Shown here: in pieces, positions 53,578-62,319 of the stretch
How positions within the stretch are numbered: position 1 is the stretch's first letter
How the letters are laid out: each line of letters begins with the position of its first letter
From: Aliivibrio fischeri
Lineage (GTDB): Bacteria > Pseudomonadota > Gammaproteobacteria > Enterobacterales > Vibrionaceae
Reading direction: 5' to 3'
Length of the DNA stretch: 64,000 bases
Assembly (NCBI RefSeq): GCF_009727955.1
Contig: NZ_WOBR01000004.1
Coordinates: 117,849 to 181,848, forward strand
The notes under the pieces: model-generated
Told to the model about the DNA's origin: nothing
Seen by the model: only the letters and a program-made list of their open reading frames with translations
Databases searched by the model: none
Translations under genes and position numbers: made by a program

Positions 53578-54203
53578 TTCTTTTCTGGGAAGGTAAATTC
53601 TTGATGTGATTCTAACCATGTTGGGTATTTGAACATAATTGAGTTAAACAGTTCTGACTCTGTAAATTCAAAAAGCCAGCGTTGTAAATTTTTGTATTTA
53701 CTCTGGCGAAACCAATGAATATCAACAAAGGCAAATTGACGAATAAACGGAAGAATAGCTAAATCAGCAAAACTGTATTGAGCTGAGAAGAGCATAGGTG
53801 AAGTCGCTAATCTTTGTTCTAATTTATTTAAAAACAGCTCACCTTGTTCTCGGTAGTAAATTTCAGGGTAGTCAGGATAGCGATCTGCGTACTTATATTT
53901 ATCTAACCAGCTTTTAAAAATACCGTCATTCTCTTGAATCAATAGGAGCATATCGTTCGTTGTCGATAACAATAGCTCAGAGTCTTCTAAGGCCCACGTC
54001 ATAATATCTAAGCTTTCATCGATAACTTTACCATTATTGATAATTAAAACCGGTACGGTGCCTTTAGGTGACGCTTGAAGCATAGATTCAGGTTTATGTT
54101 TTAATATAATTTCACGAAGTTGAACCGATTTGTCTGATTTAACGATTCCAAGCCGAGCACGCATGGCATAAGGGCAACGACGAAAAGAATAAAGTGTAGT
54201 CAT
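53574..54203 (-). CDS. Glutathione S-transferase-like protein
   Basis: This 209-residue protein has an N-terminal thioredoxin-like domain (TLYSFRRCPYAMRARLGI) in which CPYA replaces a CxxC pair, then KGTVPVLIINNGKVIDESLDI, containing the cis-Pro and the glutathione gamma-Glu site (E-S). The helical C-terminal half includes FSAQYSFADLAILPFIRQF, the conserved GST core. It is therefore a cytosolic GST of the YfcF/Omega-like type. The Cys could be catalytic, as in dehydroascorbate reductases. The substrate is unknown. Confidence 0.88.
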   Translation of the reverse strand: MTTLYSFRRCPYAMRARLGIVKSDKSVQLREIILKHKPESMLQASPKGTVPVLIINNGKVIDESLDIMTWALEDSELLLSTTNDMLLLIQENDGIFKSWLDKYKYADRYPDYPEIYYREQGELFLNKLEQRLATSPMLFSAQYSFADLAILPFIRQFAFVDIHWFRQSKYKNLQRWLFEFTESELFNSIMFKYPTWLESHQEFTFPEKK

Positions 54204-54228
54204 GATTTAATCCATTATCAGAGCGGTA

Positions 54229-54256
54229 TAAAAAAGCAGATCCGAAGATCTGCTTT
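54229..54256 (-). terminator. Rho-independent terminator of metP-metS
   Basis: On the minus strand AAAGCAGATC and its complement enclose a TTCG tetraloop, an exceptionally stable loop, and are followed by TTTTTTAT. Confidence 0.93.
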
Positions 54257-54277
54257 AAGATTAGCATTTTCTAGTTT

Positions 54278-54373
54278 CTAATTACTGTTCATTGCTTTAC
54301 GAATACAGAAGGCTGCTCCACCCCAAGTGATTCCTAAACCAATAATCATCATAATGATTGCACCCGTTTCCAT
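54278..54373 (-). CDS. metS: MetS-like small subunit of NSS amino-acid importer
   Basis: This 31-residue protein reads METGAIIMMIIGLGITWGG followed by a short basic end. It is a single membrane helix and fits the MetS small-subunit pattern that accompanies MetP-type sodium symporters of the NSS family. Such small subunits are needed for methionine/alanine uptake in Corynebacterium. Its ATG lies 1 base after the stop of the transporter gene, with AAGGAGG inside the end of that gene, so the pair is translationally coupled. A terminator follows 22 bases downstream. Confidence 0.85.
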   Translation of the reverse strand: METGAIIMMIIGLGITWGGAAFCIRKAMNSN

Positions 54374-54374
54374 A

Positions 54375-55841
54375 TTAAGCCTCCTTACTTGATTTATTAA
54401 TAATAATACCGACAACTAGCATTGCTGCAATTAAGCCCCAGCCAAGTAACAGTAAATCTGATTGTGCATAACCGCCATACCCATCAGTTAGCGTATTAAT
54501 AATATTTGTACCTAGGATTACGACTAAGAAAGCAGGACTTACAAATCGCAGGCAAATTTCAAACCATTTACCAACTGTGAATTCTGATACTGCGTTTACA
54601 TGTGAACGAATATCTGTAAGTTTGACTAACCAACCCATAACAAGTAGTTCAATTAAGCAGCTTGCAAGCAGAGCGATGTTGTTAATGAAATAATCAACAA
54701 GATCCAGCAGCAGTAGACCACCATTTGTTGCAAATGCCATTGAAATAATTAAACCAGAGCCACAAACAACAGAAGCTGCTTTTCTGCGAGACCAATTCAG
54801 CTTATCGATAAATGCAGAGGTGACGGCTTCAATTATAGAGATGTGAGAACTTAAACCTGCTACAACAAGAGCTAAGAAGAATAGTGGACCTAAAATATAA
54901 GGTATTGGTAATAAGTTAATTGCAGCAGGAATAGTAACAAATGCCAAACCAACGCCCGCACTAACTACCTCAGTTAATGGTTTTCCTTGTTCTTGAGCCA
55001 TGTAACCAAGAACCGAGAAAATAAGAATACCTGCAATGATAGAAAAGCCACAGTTAATTAATACCGTCATAAAGGCGTTGTTATTCACATCAGACTTTTC
55101 TGGAAGATAGCTTGAATATGCAAGCATGATGGCGAAACCAACACTTAGGGTAAAGAATATTTGTCCATAAGCAGCTGACCATACTTTTGGATCGGTAATT
55201 TTACTAAAGTCCGGTTGGAACAAATAGTTTAGGCCATCCAATGCCCCTGGTAAGAAAACCATTCGGCCAATAAGAGCAATAACCATGATAAACAATAAAG
55301 GCATCATAATTTTACTTGCTCGCTCAATACCGCTTTTTACACCACCGAAAATGGCAGCAAAAGTAATGGCCCAAGCAAGAAGCATAGGAATAGCGATATG
55401 CCACTGAATACTACCTAGCTTACTTGGCGAGTTGTCGCCTAACTGTAGATATTCACTGAAAAAGTATGCATTAGTATCTTGCCCCCAACTTTGTGAGAAA
55501 GACATGCTGAAATAAGAGATTGCCCAGCCAATAACAGCAACATAATAAACGGCGATAACGGCTGCGATCATGACTTGAAACCAACCTAACCATTCATATT
55601 TTTGGTTGAGCTTGGCAAAGGTACGTGGTGCTGACCCTCTATATTTATGACCCATACCAAATTCCATGATCATAAATGGAATACCAGCAGTGATCATGGC
55701 AAATAAATAAGGAATGAAAAAAGCACCGCCACCATTTTCATATGCCATATATGGAAAGCGCCAGATATTACCTAAACCGATAGCAGATCCTACTGCTGCA
55801 AGAATAAATCCTGCACGAGAACCCCATTGTTCACGCTTCAT
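54375..55841 (-). CDS. Sodium-dependent (NSS family) transporter, MetP-like
   Basis: This 488-residue NSS/SLC6-type transporter has about 11 membrane segments. The first carries AAVGSAIGLGNIWRFPYM, the sodium- and substrate-binding segment of the LeuT fold, and the sixth region reads IFFTLSVGFAIMLAYSSY. It co-occurs with metS directly downstream, which suggests amino-acid import, perhaps methionine or alanine. The substrate is inferred from that partner only. ATTACTCC on the plus strand (GGAGTAAT on the coding strand) precedes the ATG. A sodium-driven importer suits a marine host. Confidence 0.93.
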   Translation of the reverse strand: MKREQWGSRAGFILAAVGSAIGLGNIWRFPYMAYENGGGAFFIPYLFAMITAGIPFMIMEFGMGHKYRGSAPRTFAKLNQKYEWLGWFQVMIAAVIAVYYVAVIGWAISYFSMSFSQSWGQDTNAYFFSEYLQLGDNSPSKLGSIQWHIAIPMLLAWAITFAAIFGGVKSGIERASKIMMPLLFIMVIALIGRMVFLPGALDGLNYLFQPDFSKITDPKVWSAAYGQIFFTLSVGFAIMLAYSSYLPEKSDVNNNAFMTVLINCGFSIIAGILIFSVLGYMAQEQGKPLTEVVSAGVGLAFVTIPAAINLLPIPYILGPLFFLALVVAGLSSHISIIEAVTSAFIDKLNWSRRKAASVVCGSGLIISMAFATNGGLLLLDLVDYFINNIALLASCLIELLVMGWLVKLTDIRSHVNAVSEFTVGKWFEICLRFVSPAFLVVILGTNIINTLTDGYGGYAQSDLLLLGWGLIAAMLVVGIIINKSSKEA

Positions 55842-56212
55842 AAATTACTCCTTTAAAAAACTTTTCCCTGAGAATTGAAGCTTAATTGGTATCATTCTCT
55901 AATAAGTTGAAATTGATTTTGCTTAAATTGGATGTATTCCCTAAGCATTAAAGTCAGATTACCTATTTATATATGTTAACGCAATATGACAAAAAGGTAG
56001 GTTTATATGTTTCAAATAGTGTTTTATTCTGATTTATGAGGTTTTATTGGATATGGTTATTGATGATGAGTAGCTATGCGGGGCTATTTGTTGTTAAATA
56101 AAGGTTACATAATCAATTGTGTTATTTATAAAATAGTGATTAAGTGTTGTAAATTTAGGCATTTTCATTGTTTTGAAAATGCCTAATCTTTCTTTTCATA
56201 AATAAAGTGGGA
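55842..56212. other. Gene-free region with a perfect inverted repeat (371 bp)
   Basis: This AT-rich region holds the promoter of the NSS transporter on its left. No reading frame of note is present. A perfect 12-bp inverted repeat, TTAGGCATTTTC and its complement around an 8-base spacer (56155-56186), sits just after the end of the outer-membrane gene. It is followed by a T/C-rich run on the plus strand but only weakly by T on the minus strand, so it is a doubtful terminator for that gene. Confidence 0.5.
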
Positions 56213-56794
56213 TTAAAAACTGAATCTGAGTCCTAGATTCGCTTGTAATTGATTGACCCAGCTTCCTTCATATTTAATCGCACAAGAGTTTTTATTTGGT
56301 GTAGAAACACAACTGCTGTCAAAGTTGCTATCAACAGATGTGCCTAGCCAGCGCCCTTCTAGTTGTAATGCAAAATTATCAGTAAAGTGATATTGGAAAC
56401 CACCAAAAGCACCAGCTGAAAATCGAATGTTTTCATCTATCCAATCAACATCAGCATAAGTACCACCAATACTTAAACCGAAAAATGAAGTGATATTTTT
56501 AGTTAATTGGTAGTCTAGGGCGCTTTGAAAGTGAAGGTAATGCATGTTTGAGGTTTGGTTAAGACCTTCAATGTCATTGCTCTGATTACTATAAAATAGA
56601 CCGATACGTCCTGCATCGTAATCGGTTTCAATAGCTAATGAATAAGCGGTATTCCCTTTTAAATCGTATATTTCTCCTTCTGCATCTTCAATCTCACCAC
56701 CTGAAGCGTAGCCAATTGAAGGAGTAATATGGATTTGGGCGAGAGAGGGTAAGGGAGCTAATATTAACAGCCCTAATAGTGATAAACGCTTCAT
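56213..56794 (-). CDS. Small outer-membrane beta-barrel protein
   Basis: This 193-residue precursor has a signal peptide (MKRLSLLGLLILAPLPSLA, cleaved before QIHITP). The mature ~174 residues consist of alternating hydrophobic/polar strands such as GNTAYSLAIETDY and GRIGLFYSNQS, and the sequence ends GLRFSF, with the C-terminal Phe needed for BAM recognition. The size fits an 8-strand barrel of the OmpX/OmpA-transmembrane class. Two Cys (SSCVS and NSCAIK) could form a surface-loop disulphide. No ligand or porin role is assignable. Confidence 0.85.
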   Translation of the reverse strand: MKRLSLLGLLILAPLPSLAQIHITPSIGYASGGEIEDAEGEIYDLKGNTAYSLAIETDYDAGRIGLFYSNQSNDIEGLNQTSNMHYLHFQSALDYQLTKNITSFFGLSIGGTYADVDWIDENIRFSAGAFGGFQYHFTDNFALQLEGRWLGTSVDSNFDSSCVSTPNKNSCAIKYEGSWVNQLQANLGLRFSF

Positions 56795-56990
56795 GTTTTC
56801 TCCTAGAATTCCTTTTCATAAAAACCACAAATTTTATTCTATTATGCTGACATTGTGATGCTTATACCAACTTGCTGATTGAATAAGATCAATTCCTTGA
56901 AGATACTTCAAATTACTGTTAATTTTTTGTAAACAGATAATGCAATCGTTTTTATTAATTGTCTGTATATGGAAATAACAAGGAGTCGTT

Positions 56991-57080
56991 ATGGATCACG
57001 ATTTTAAATTTGCTCTTATTACTACCATTGCTGTTTTTTCAGGATTAGCTTTTTTTGGGGCTCTGGTATTAATGGCGTAA
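56991..57080 (+). CDS. ynhF: YnhF-family membrane microprotein (29 residues)
   Basis: The frame reads MDHDFKFALITTIAVFSGL followed by a hydrophobic end. It shares the DxKFxLxTTIxVxxGL pattern and the exact 29-residue length of E. coli YnhF, a single-helix inner-membrane protein of unknown role. AAGGAG lies 5 bases before the ATG, an excellent site. A strong terminator follows shortly after, so this is a complete transcription unit. The family call rests on my recollection of the E. coli sequence. Confidence 0.8.
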   Translation: MDHDFKFALITTIAVFSGLAFFGALVLMA

Positions 57081-57103
57081 GAAAGTGATGAGAGAGTATG
57101 AAA

Positions 57104-57139
57104 AGAAGAGCAATAAGGTTAAGCCTATTGCTCTTTTTA
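57104..57139. terminator. Rho-independent terminator between ynhF and the RelA/SpoT-like gene
   Basis: AAGAGCAATA and TATTGCTCTT enclose a 10-base loop with T-runs on either side. It serves convergent genes. Confidence 0.92.
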
Positions 57140-57148
57140 GTATTTATT

Positions 57149-57919
57149 CTACGCAAAAGCTTGTGTAGGGAGGTAAGACTGCCATGCGTTGGTGTATAAA
57201 GATTGAGAAAGACCTCTTAACTTAGTGAATCGAGCTTCTTCAAATTCTGTAAACTCGCGATCTTCGATAAAAGCAAGACGCTCCATACTTTGAATTTCTT
57301 CATAAATTTTATGTTCAACACCATTTTTAACATCTGCGATGTCTTTTAAGTGAAGTTGTATTTCTGCAATTAATTTTGTTTTAGGTAATTCAACTAGCAG
57401 CTTAATATCTCTGTATCCTGATTTTGCTGGTTGCGAAAAGCGGTTAGTAACACTAACGACAGTTGTTTCTCTATTTAGCGCTTCATAAGCGGTAACTAAA
57501 TCAGGAATGGAGTCAGCTACAACGGTCGCTCTTGCTATATCTGTCAGTTGATTAACCTGACCATTTAATTCTTGCTCAATTTTAATTTTTGCTCGCTCGT
57601 TGTTTTTTACTCCCGCAAATTGAGTCTGGCTATTGGAAATAAGAGCGGTTTGCTTACAGATATTTTCTAACTCATGCTGAGCTTGATGCGCTTTAGAGCT
57701 TAAAATATCAAAGTCATTGTAAGGTTGATGCGAGAAATGGTTCCAACTATCAATGGATAGAAGACCATTTAGGCTATGAAGTACATGATGGTGGTCGATC
57801 TCAGATTGGTTGGATTCTTGGTAATCTGGCTCTATATGTTCAAGTAAAGAGGCAGCTTGTGCTTGAGGTCGTCCAAAGACTAAAACCATTAAGACTGCAG
57901 CACGGGCAAACTTTTTCAT
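57149..57919 (-). CDS. Exported protein with RelA/SpoT nucleotidyltransferase-like domain
   Basis: This 256-residue protein starts at ATG 57919, with AAGGAAACAGA directly upstream; a frame extending to 57979 has no site. Residues 1-22 form a signal peptide (KKFARAAVLMVLVFG with predicted cleavage after AQA). Residues about 100-215 resemble the Rel/Spo synthetase fold: VKNNERAKIKIEQ, then LTDIARATVV with Asp127, then KSGYRDIKLLVEL with Gly168-Tyr169, then AEIQLHLKDI with Glu186 and Gln188. In RelA/SpoT, the equivalent Asp and Glu bind metal and catalyse pyrophosphate transfer, and the Tyr stacks the nucleotide. No hydrolase or TGS domain is present. Whether it makes (p)ppGpp-type products outside the cytoplasm is unknown. 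Confidence 0.75.
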   Translation of the reverse strand: MKKFARAAVLMVLVFGRPQAQAASLLEHIEPDYQESNQSEIDHHHVLHSLNGLLSIDSWNHFSHQPYNDFDILSSKAHQAQHELENICKQTALISNSQTQFAGVKNNERAKIKIEQELNGQVNQLTDIARATVVADSIPDLVTAYEALNRETTVVSVTNRFSQPAKSGYRDIKLLVELPKTKLIAEIQLHLKDIADVKNGVEHKIYEEIQSMERLAFIEDREFTEFEEARFTKLRGLSQSLYTNAWQSYLPTQAFA

Positions 57920-58207
57920 TCTGTTTCCTTTATGAAGTAGAAAGAAATAGCAACTAAGAGGACTATATCTTAGCAACACCTACTTAAGAAATATGGGCAT
58001 AGATAGCAGTTTCAAGGCTGGAAAATTAATGTTGTTCGACTTTGCGCTAACGGTCACAAAAGCCGTTTTTCTGACAATAATTTGATAATTTACTTATTGC
58101 GAGGCTAGTTAATTCTTTTTACTCACAAACTCTGTTATTTAGCCGCTAAATGTGTAAAATCGAGTATTCTTTTTTATACCTAAATTTAGAGTACAAGTAG
58201 GTTATCT

Positions 58208-59488
58208 ATGACAGCAACAAACGAATTATTGCAAGACTTAAAAGCTCGTGGGCTTATTGCACAGTGCACAGCAGATGAAGAATTAGCTGAGCACCTTTCA
58301 ACTGACTGTCGTACTCTCTATTGTGGCTTCGATCCGACAGCAGATAGCTTACATATTGGTAGCCTAGTACCACTATTAGTTCTTAAACGTTTCCAACAAG
58401 CTGGTCATAAACCATTAGCTCTTGTTGGTGGTGCAACTGGCTTAATTGGTGATCCAAGCTTTAAAGCTGCTGAGCGTCAACTTAACACAAATGAAGTAGT
58501 TGGCGATTGGGTTAACAAAATTAAAGCACAGGTTTCTGCTTTTGTTGATTTTACAGAAGAGAAAAATGGTGCAGAAGTAGTAAACAACTTAGATTGGATC
58601 GGCCAAATTAACGTAATTGAATTTATGCGTGATGTGGGCAAACACTTCAGTGTAAATGCGATGATCCAAAAAGAATCAGTAAAACAACGTATCGACCGTG
58701 AAGGTTCTGGTATTTCGTTTACTGAATTCAGCTATATGCTACTTCAATCATATGACTTTGCTGCATTGAATAAAGCAAAAGAGTGTACATTACAAATTGG
58801 TGGCTCAGATCAGTGGGGTAATATCACTGGTGGTATCGATCTTACTCGTCGTATGAACCGCAATAAAGTATTTGGTTTAACACTTCCTTTAGTAACAAAA
58901 TCAGATGGTACTAAATTCGGTAAAACTGAATCAGGTACAATTTGGTTAGACTCAAGTAAAACATCACCATACGCTTTCTACCAATTCTGGTTAGGTACTG
59001 CGGATGCTGACGTATATAACTTCCTACGTTTCTTCACTTTCTTAACAGTAGAAGAAATTGCAGCTATTGAAGAGAGCGATAAGAGTGTTCAAGGCCGTCC
59101 TGAAGGTCAAGGCATCCTAGCTCGTGAAGTCACTCGTCTAGTTCACGGTGAAGAAGGTTTAGCGTCTGCTGAACGTATCACTAAAGCGCTTTTCTCTGGT
59201 GATCTTTCTTCACTAACAGAAACTGACTTAGCACAACTTGCTTTAGATGGTCTTCCATCAACAGAATTAGACGCTTCTGAACAAACGATTGTTGAAGTTC
59301 TAACTCAATCTGAACTAGCTAAATCAAACAAAATGGCGCGTGAATTCATCGGTAACGGTGCAGTATCGGTAAACGGCGAGAAAGTTGCTGATACTGAAGC
59401 GGTACTTAAGAAAGAAGATGCACTGTTTGGTAAATACAGCGTAATCAAACGCGGTAAGAAGCTATTTAACCTATACATCTGGAAATAA
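58208..59488 (+). CDS. tyrS: Tyrosyl-tRNA synthetase
   Basis: TyrS (426 residues) has the class I motif [14 protein letters not shown] near residue 45, a Tyr-binding region ([13 protein letters not shown] with [11 protein letters not shown]) and the KMSKS-like loop KFGKTESG. The C-terminal S4 domain (about residues 360-420, [16 protein letters not shown]) binds tRNA. AGG is the only ribosome-site match close to the ATG. No T-box or other leader is apparent. A terminator lies 72 bases after the stop. Confidence 0.97.
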   Translation: MTATNELLQDLKARGLIAQCTADEELAEHLSTDCRTLYCGFDPTADSLHIGSLVPLLVLKRFQQAGHKPLALVGGATGLIGDPSFKAAERQLNTNEVVGDWVNKIKAQVSAFVDFTEEKNGAEVVNNLDWIGQINVIEFMRDVGKHFSVNAMIQKESVKQRIDREGSGISFTEFSYMLLQSYDFAALNKAKECTLQIGGSDQWGNITGGIDLTRRMNRNKVFGLTLPLVTKSDGTKFGKTESGTIWLDSSKTSPYAFYQFWLGTADADVYNFLRFFTFLTVEEIAAIEESDKSVQGRPEGQGILAREVTRLVHGEEGLASAERITKALFSGDLSSLTETDLAQLALDGLPSTELDASEQTIVEVLTQSELAKSNKMAREFIGNGAVSVNGEKVADTEAVLKKEDALFGKYSVIKRGKKLFNLYIWK

Positions 59489-59559
59489 TCATCCCATCGT
59501 GGTGGAGTAGGGAAATGATACTCTAGTCCATCATAATATGATTAATATACTAGATAATA

Positions 59560-59594
59560 AAAAGCGAACCTCATTATTGGGTTCGCTTTTTTTA
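59560..59594. terminator. Rho-independent terminator between tyrS and ygiQ
   Basis: AAAAGCGAACC and GGTTCGCTTTT enclose a 9-base loop, with T-runs on both strands. It lies between convergent genes. Confidence 0.93.
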
Positions 59595-59621
59595 TGTTTG
59601 CTACTTTTTCTATTTTAGCCG

Positions 59622-61952
59622 TTAACGATGTTTTGGTTTACGTTTAGGGCCTGAGCCTGAAGGCTTATTTGCTGATGGTTTATTGCCGCTTGGTTTGCCA
59701 TTATTGTTAGGCTTTCCATTAGAGTAACCGTTGCGAACCCCATTTTTCTTGCCGCTTGATGTCGGCTTTTCTGAATGTGCGTTCCCATTGCGATTACTAT
59801 TTCCGTTACGATTGTTATTATTGCTCGTACGCGGATCACCATCAAATTGGCCTTTCGTATGTTTAGTCGCAAAGCGTTTGGCACCATGACGTCCAGTTTG
59901 ACGACGTTCTGCCGGTGTTTGCGCATCTAAATCTTCTTCAGGAACAAGACAGTTAGGCTTATCACCAATTAAGTGTTTTTTACCCATATTGATAAGCGCT
60001 TCACGGATCAATTTCCAGTTTTTAGGATCATGATAACGTAATAACGCTTTATGTAATCGGCGTTGACGTTCACCTTTGGCTACTGGTACATCTTCACGCT
60101 TTTTGTATTTTACGCGTTTTAATGGGTTCGTTTCTGAATAATACATGGATGTTGCATTACACATAGGCGATGGATAGAAGTTCTGAACTTGGTCACATTC
60201 AAAATTATTCTTCTTAAGCCAAAGAGCAAGGTTAAGCATATCCTCATCTTCTGTTCCCGGGTGAGCTGAGATGAAGTAAGGAATTAAATATTGTTTCTTG
60301 CCTGCTTCTTGGCTGTATTTTTCAAACATGGTTTTAAAACGATCGTACGTTCCCATGCCCGGCTTCATCATTAAATCTAATGGGCCTTTTTCGGTGTGCT
60401 CTGGTGCAATTTTTAAATAACCACCAACGTGATGTGTCACTAATTCGCGCACGTATTCAGGAGACTCAATCGCTAAATCATAACGTACACCTGATGCGAT
60501 TAAGACTTTTTTCACGCCTTTTACTTTTCGTGCTTCACGATATAAATCAATTGTATGCTTATGATCAGTATTCAGCTTTTCACAGATCTTAGGGAACACG
60601 CATGATGGACGACGACACGTTGCTTCTGCTTTAGGTACCGAACAGCCTAAACGATACATGTTGGCTGTTGGACCACCAAGATCTGAAATCGTGCCCGTAA
60701 ATCCAGGTACTTTGTCGCGAATTTCTTCTAACTCGTTCAGAATAGATTCTTTTGAACGGTTTTGAATGATACGTCCTTCGTGTTCTGTAATACTACAGAA
60801 GGAACAACCACCAAAACAGCCACGCATAATATTGACCGATGTTTTAATCATGTCATATGCAGGGATTTTTGCTTTGCCGTACATTGGATGAGGAACACGA
60901 GCAAAAGGCAAATCAAACACAAAATCCATCTCTTCTGTTGTGAGTGGAATAGGTGCTTGGTTTACCCATAATTCACGGTCACCGTGGCGTTGGATAAGCG
61001 CACGACCAGAGTATGGGTTAGTTTCTAAATGCATAACACGACTAGCATGAGCATAAAGAATGCGGTCATTATTTAACTTCTCAAATGGAGGAAGTCGAAC
61101 GGCTGTCGTTTTTGCATCATGTCGTGACGGACGAACGGTAATAACTTGCGGTTTGTCTTCTTTAGCGTCCGCTTTATTGCTCTCGCATTGTTCTTCAGTT
61201 TCGTAAGGATTTTGGGGAACAAAGACCGCTTGGCTTGGTTTTTCAATGCGCGATGAATCTATGATTTTAAAACCTTCAGGTTCAGCAGGTAAATTCACTG
61301 CGGTACCACGAATGTTTGTCATTGTCTTTACATCTTCGCCATTAGCAAGACGATGAGCAACTTCCACTAATGCACGCTCTGCATTACCAAAAAGAAGAAT
61401 ATCGCCCTTTGCATCAAATAATACAGAGCGACGAACTTTATCAGACCAGTAATCATAGTGTGCTAAACGACGTAAGCTTGCTTCAATACCACCTAAAACG
61501 ATAGGGGTATCTTTAAAAGCTTCACGACAACGCTGCGAATACACTAGCACAGCACGATCAGGACGTTTTCCGCCTTCGTTATTTGGTGTATAGGCGTCAT
61601 CGTGGCGAAGTTTTTTATCAGATGTATAGCGGTTGATCATTGAGTCCATGTTGCCAGCAGTAATACCAAAAAATAAATTTGGTTTTCCTAGCTTCATGAA
61701 AGCATCTTTATTGTCCCATTTAGGCTGAGCAATAATACCAACACGGAAACCTTGAGACTCAAGTAAGCGTCCAATAATCGCCATACCAAAGCTTGGATGG
61801 TCAACATACGCATCTCCGGTAACAATAATGATGTCACAGCTATCCCATCCTAGTTGTTCCATCTCTTTACGAGAGGTAGGTAGAAACGGAGCCGTTCCAT
61901 AGCATTCTGCCCAGAATTTCGGGTATTGATTAATTGGAGTTACGTTGTGCAT
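59622..61952 (-). CDS. ygiQ: YgiQ family radical SAM protein
   Basis: This 776-residue radical-SAM protein has an N-terminal cobalamin-binding-like domain ([20 protein letters not shown]) and the 4Fe-4S cluster motif [18 protein letters not shown], with spacing C-x3-C-x2-C. A radical SAM barrel and the C-terminal YgiQ domain ([11 protein letters not shown] and [13 protein letters not shown]) follow. The last ~70 residues are low-complexity Asn/Gly/Lys-rich and basic. AGGTGAACTA lies before the ATG. The reaction of the family is not settled. It is transcribed alone. Confidence 0.94.
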   Translation of the reverse strand: MHNVTPINQYPKFWAECYGTAPFLPTSRKEMEQLGWDSCDIIIVTGDAYVDHPSFGMAIIGRLLESQGFRVGIIAQPKWDNKDAFMKLGKPNLFFGITAGNMDSMINRYTSDKKLRHDDAYTPNNEGGKRPDRAVLVYSQRCREAFKDTPIVLGGIEASLRRLAHYDYWSDKVRRSVLFDAKGDILLFGNAERALVEVAHRLANGEDVKTMTNIRGTAVNLPAEPEGFKIIDSSRIEKPSQAVFVPQNPYETEEQCESNKADAKEDKPQVITVRPSRHDAKTTAVRLPPFEKLNNDRILYAHASRVMHLETNPYSGRALIQRHGDRELWVNQAPIPLTTEEMDFVFDLPFARVPHPMYGKAKIPAYDMIKTSVNIMRGCFGGCSFCSITEHEGRIIQNRSKESILNELEEIRDKVPGFTGTISDLGGPTANMYRLGCSVPKAEATCRRPSCVFPKICEKLNTDHKHTIDLYREARKVKGVKKVLIASGVRYDLAIESPEYVRELVTHHVGGYLKIAPEHTEKGPLDLMMKPGMGTYDRFKTMFEKYSQEAGKKQYLIPYFISAHPGTEDEDMLNLALWLKKNNFECDQVQNFYPSPMCNATSMYYSETNPLKRVKYKKREDVPVAKGERQRRLHKALLRYHDPKNWKLIREALINMGKKHLIGDKPNCLVPEEDLDAQTPAERRQTGRHGAKRFATKHTKGQFDGDPRTSNNNNRNGNSNRNGNAHSEKPTSSGKKNGVRNGYSNGKPNNNGKPSGNKPSANKPSGSGPKRKPKHR

Positions 61953-62090
61953 TAGTTCACCTCAGAATTTGGAGGCCGAATTATACCGATTTGAGGTGGG
62001 ATTAACCAGAAAAGAAAGCCCTCATTATAAGTAAGGGAGTTCTCGTGGTCGTTGAACTACATGTATAAACGACATAAATAGGTGATAGAA

Positions 62091-62162
62091 ATGGCTAAAA
62101 AGGAAAGTGCGAAAATGATAGCCGTATCTTTAATCATTAGTACGTGTCCGTTTGGTTGCTAA
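62091..62162 (+). CDS. Possible 23-residue peptide gene
   Basis: An ATG with AGGTGA 5 bases upstream opens 23 codons reading MAKKESAKMIAV, then SLIISTCPFGC and TAA. The peptide has a basic start, a short hydrophobic core and a Cys-x3-Cys end. Neither neighbour continues into it, and no other annotated gene covers this stretch. No convincing promoter or terminator was found. A frame this short can arise by chance, so I hold this weakly. Confidence 0.3.
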   Translation: MAKKESAKMIAVSLIISTCPFGC

Positions 62163-62262
62163 TATTGATAAGCTAAATGTATCGTTAATTTATAAGATTT
62201 GCGTGAGCATTAGGTAAATTGTTTGTAAGGAAAATGCCTACCAGGTTATTTATCATCAAAGA

Positions 62263-62296
62263 TAAAAAACGCCAGTAACGTGAATTACTGGCGTTT
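62263..62296 (-). terminator. Rho-independent terminator of dcuC
   Basis: AAACGCCAGTAA and its complement enclose a 6-base loop, followed on the minus strand by TTTTTTATC. It lies 24 bases after the dcuC stop. Confidence 0.92.
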
Positions 62297-62319
62297 CAAT
62301 AAGTTATCGATTTAAAGCA

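Larger units (their letters stand above)
61953..62319. other. ygiQ-dcuC intergenic region (367 bp)
   Basis: The region holds the ygiQ promoter side at left and a terminator (62263-62296) at right. It contains one possible small gene, described separately at 62091-62162. Otherwise I see nothing that can be named. Confidence 0.5.

Noticed and set aside
55880-55895. A third copy of the ATACCAAT repeat
   Set aside because: A lone ATTGGTAT is present but no inverted partner or shared internal sequence is nearby.
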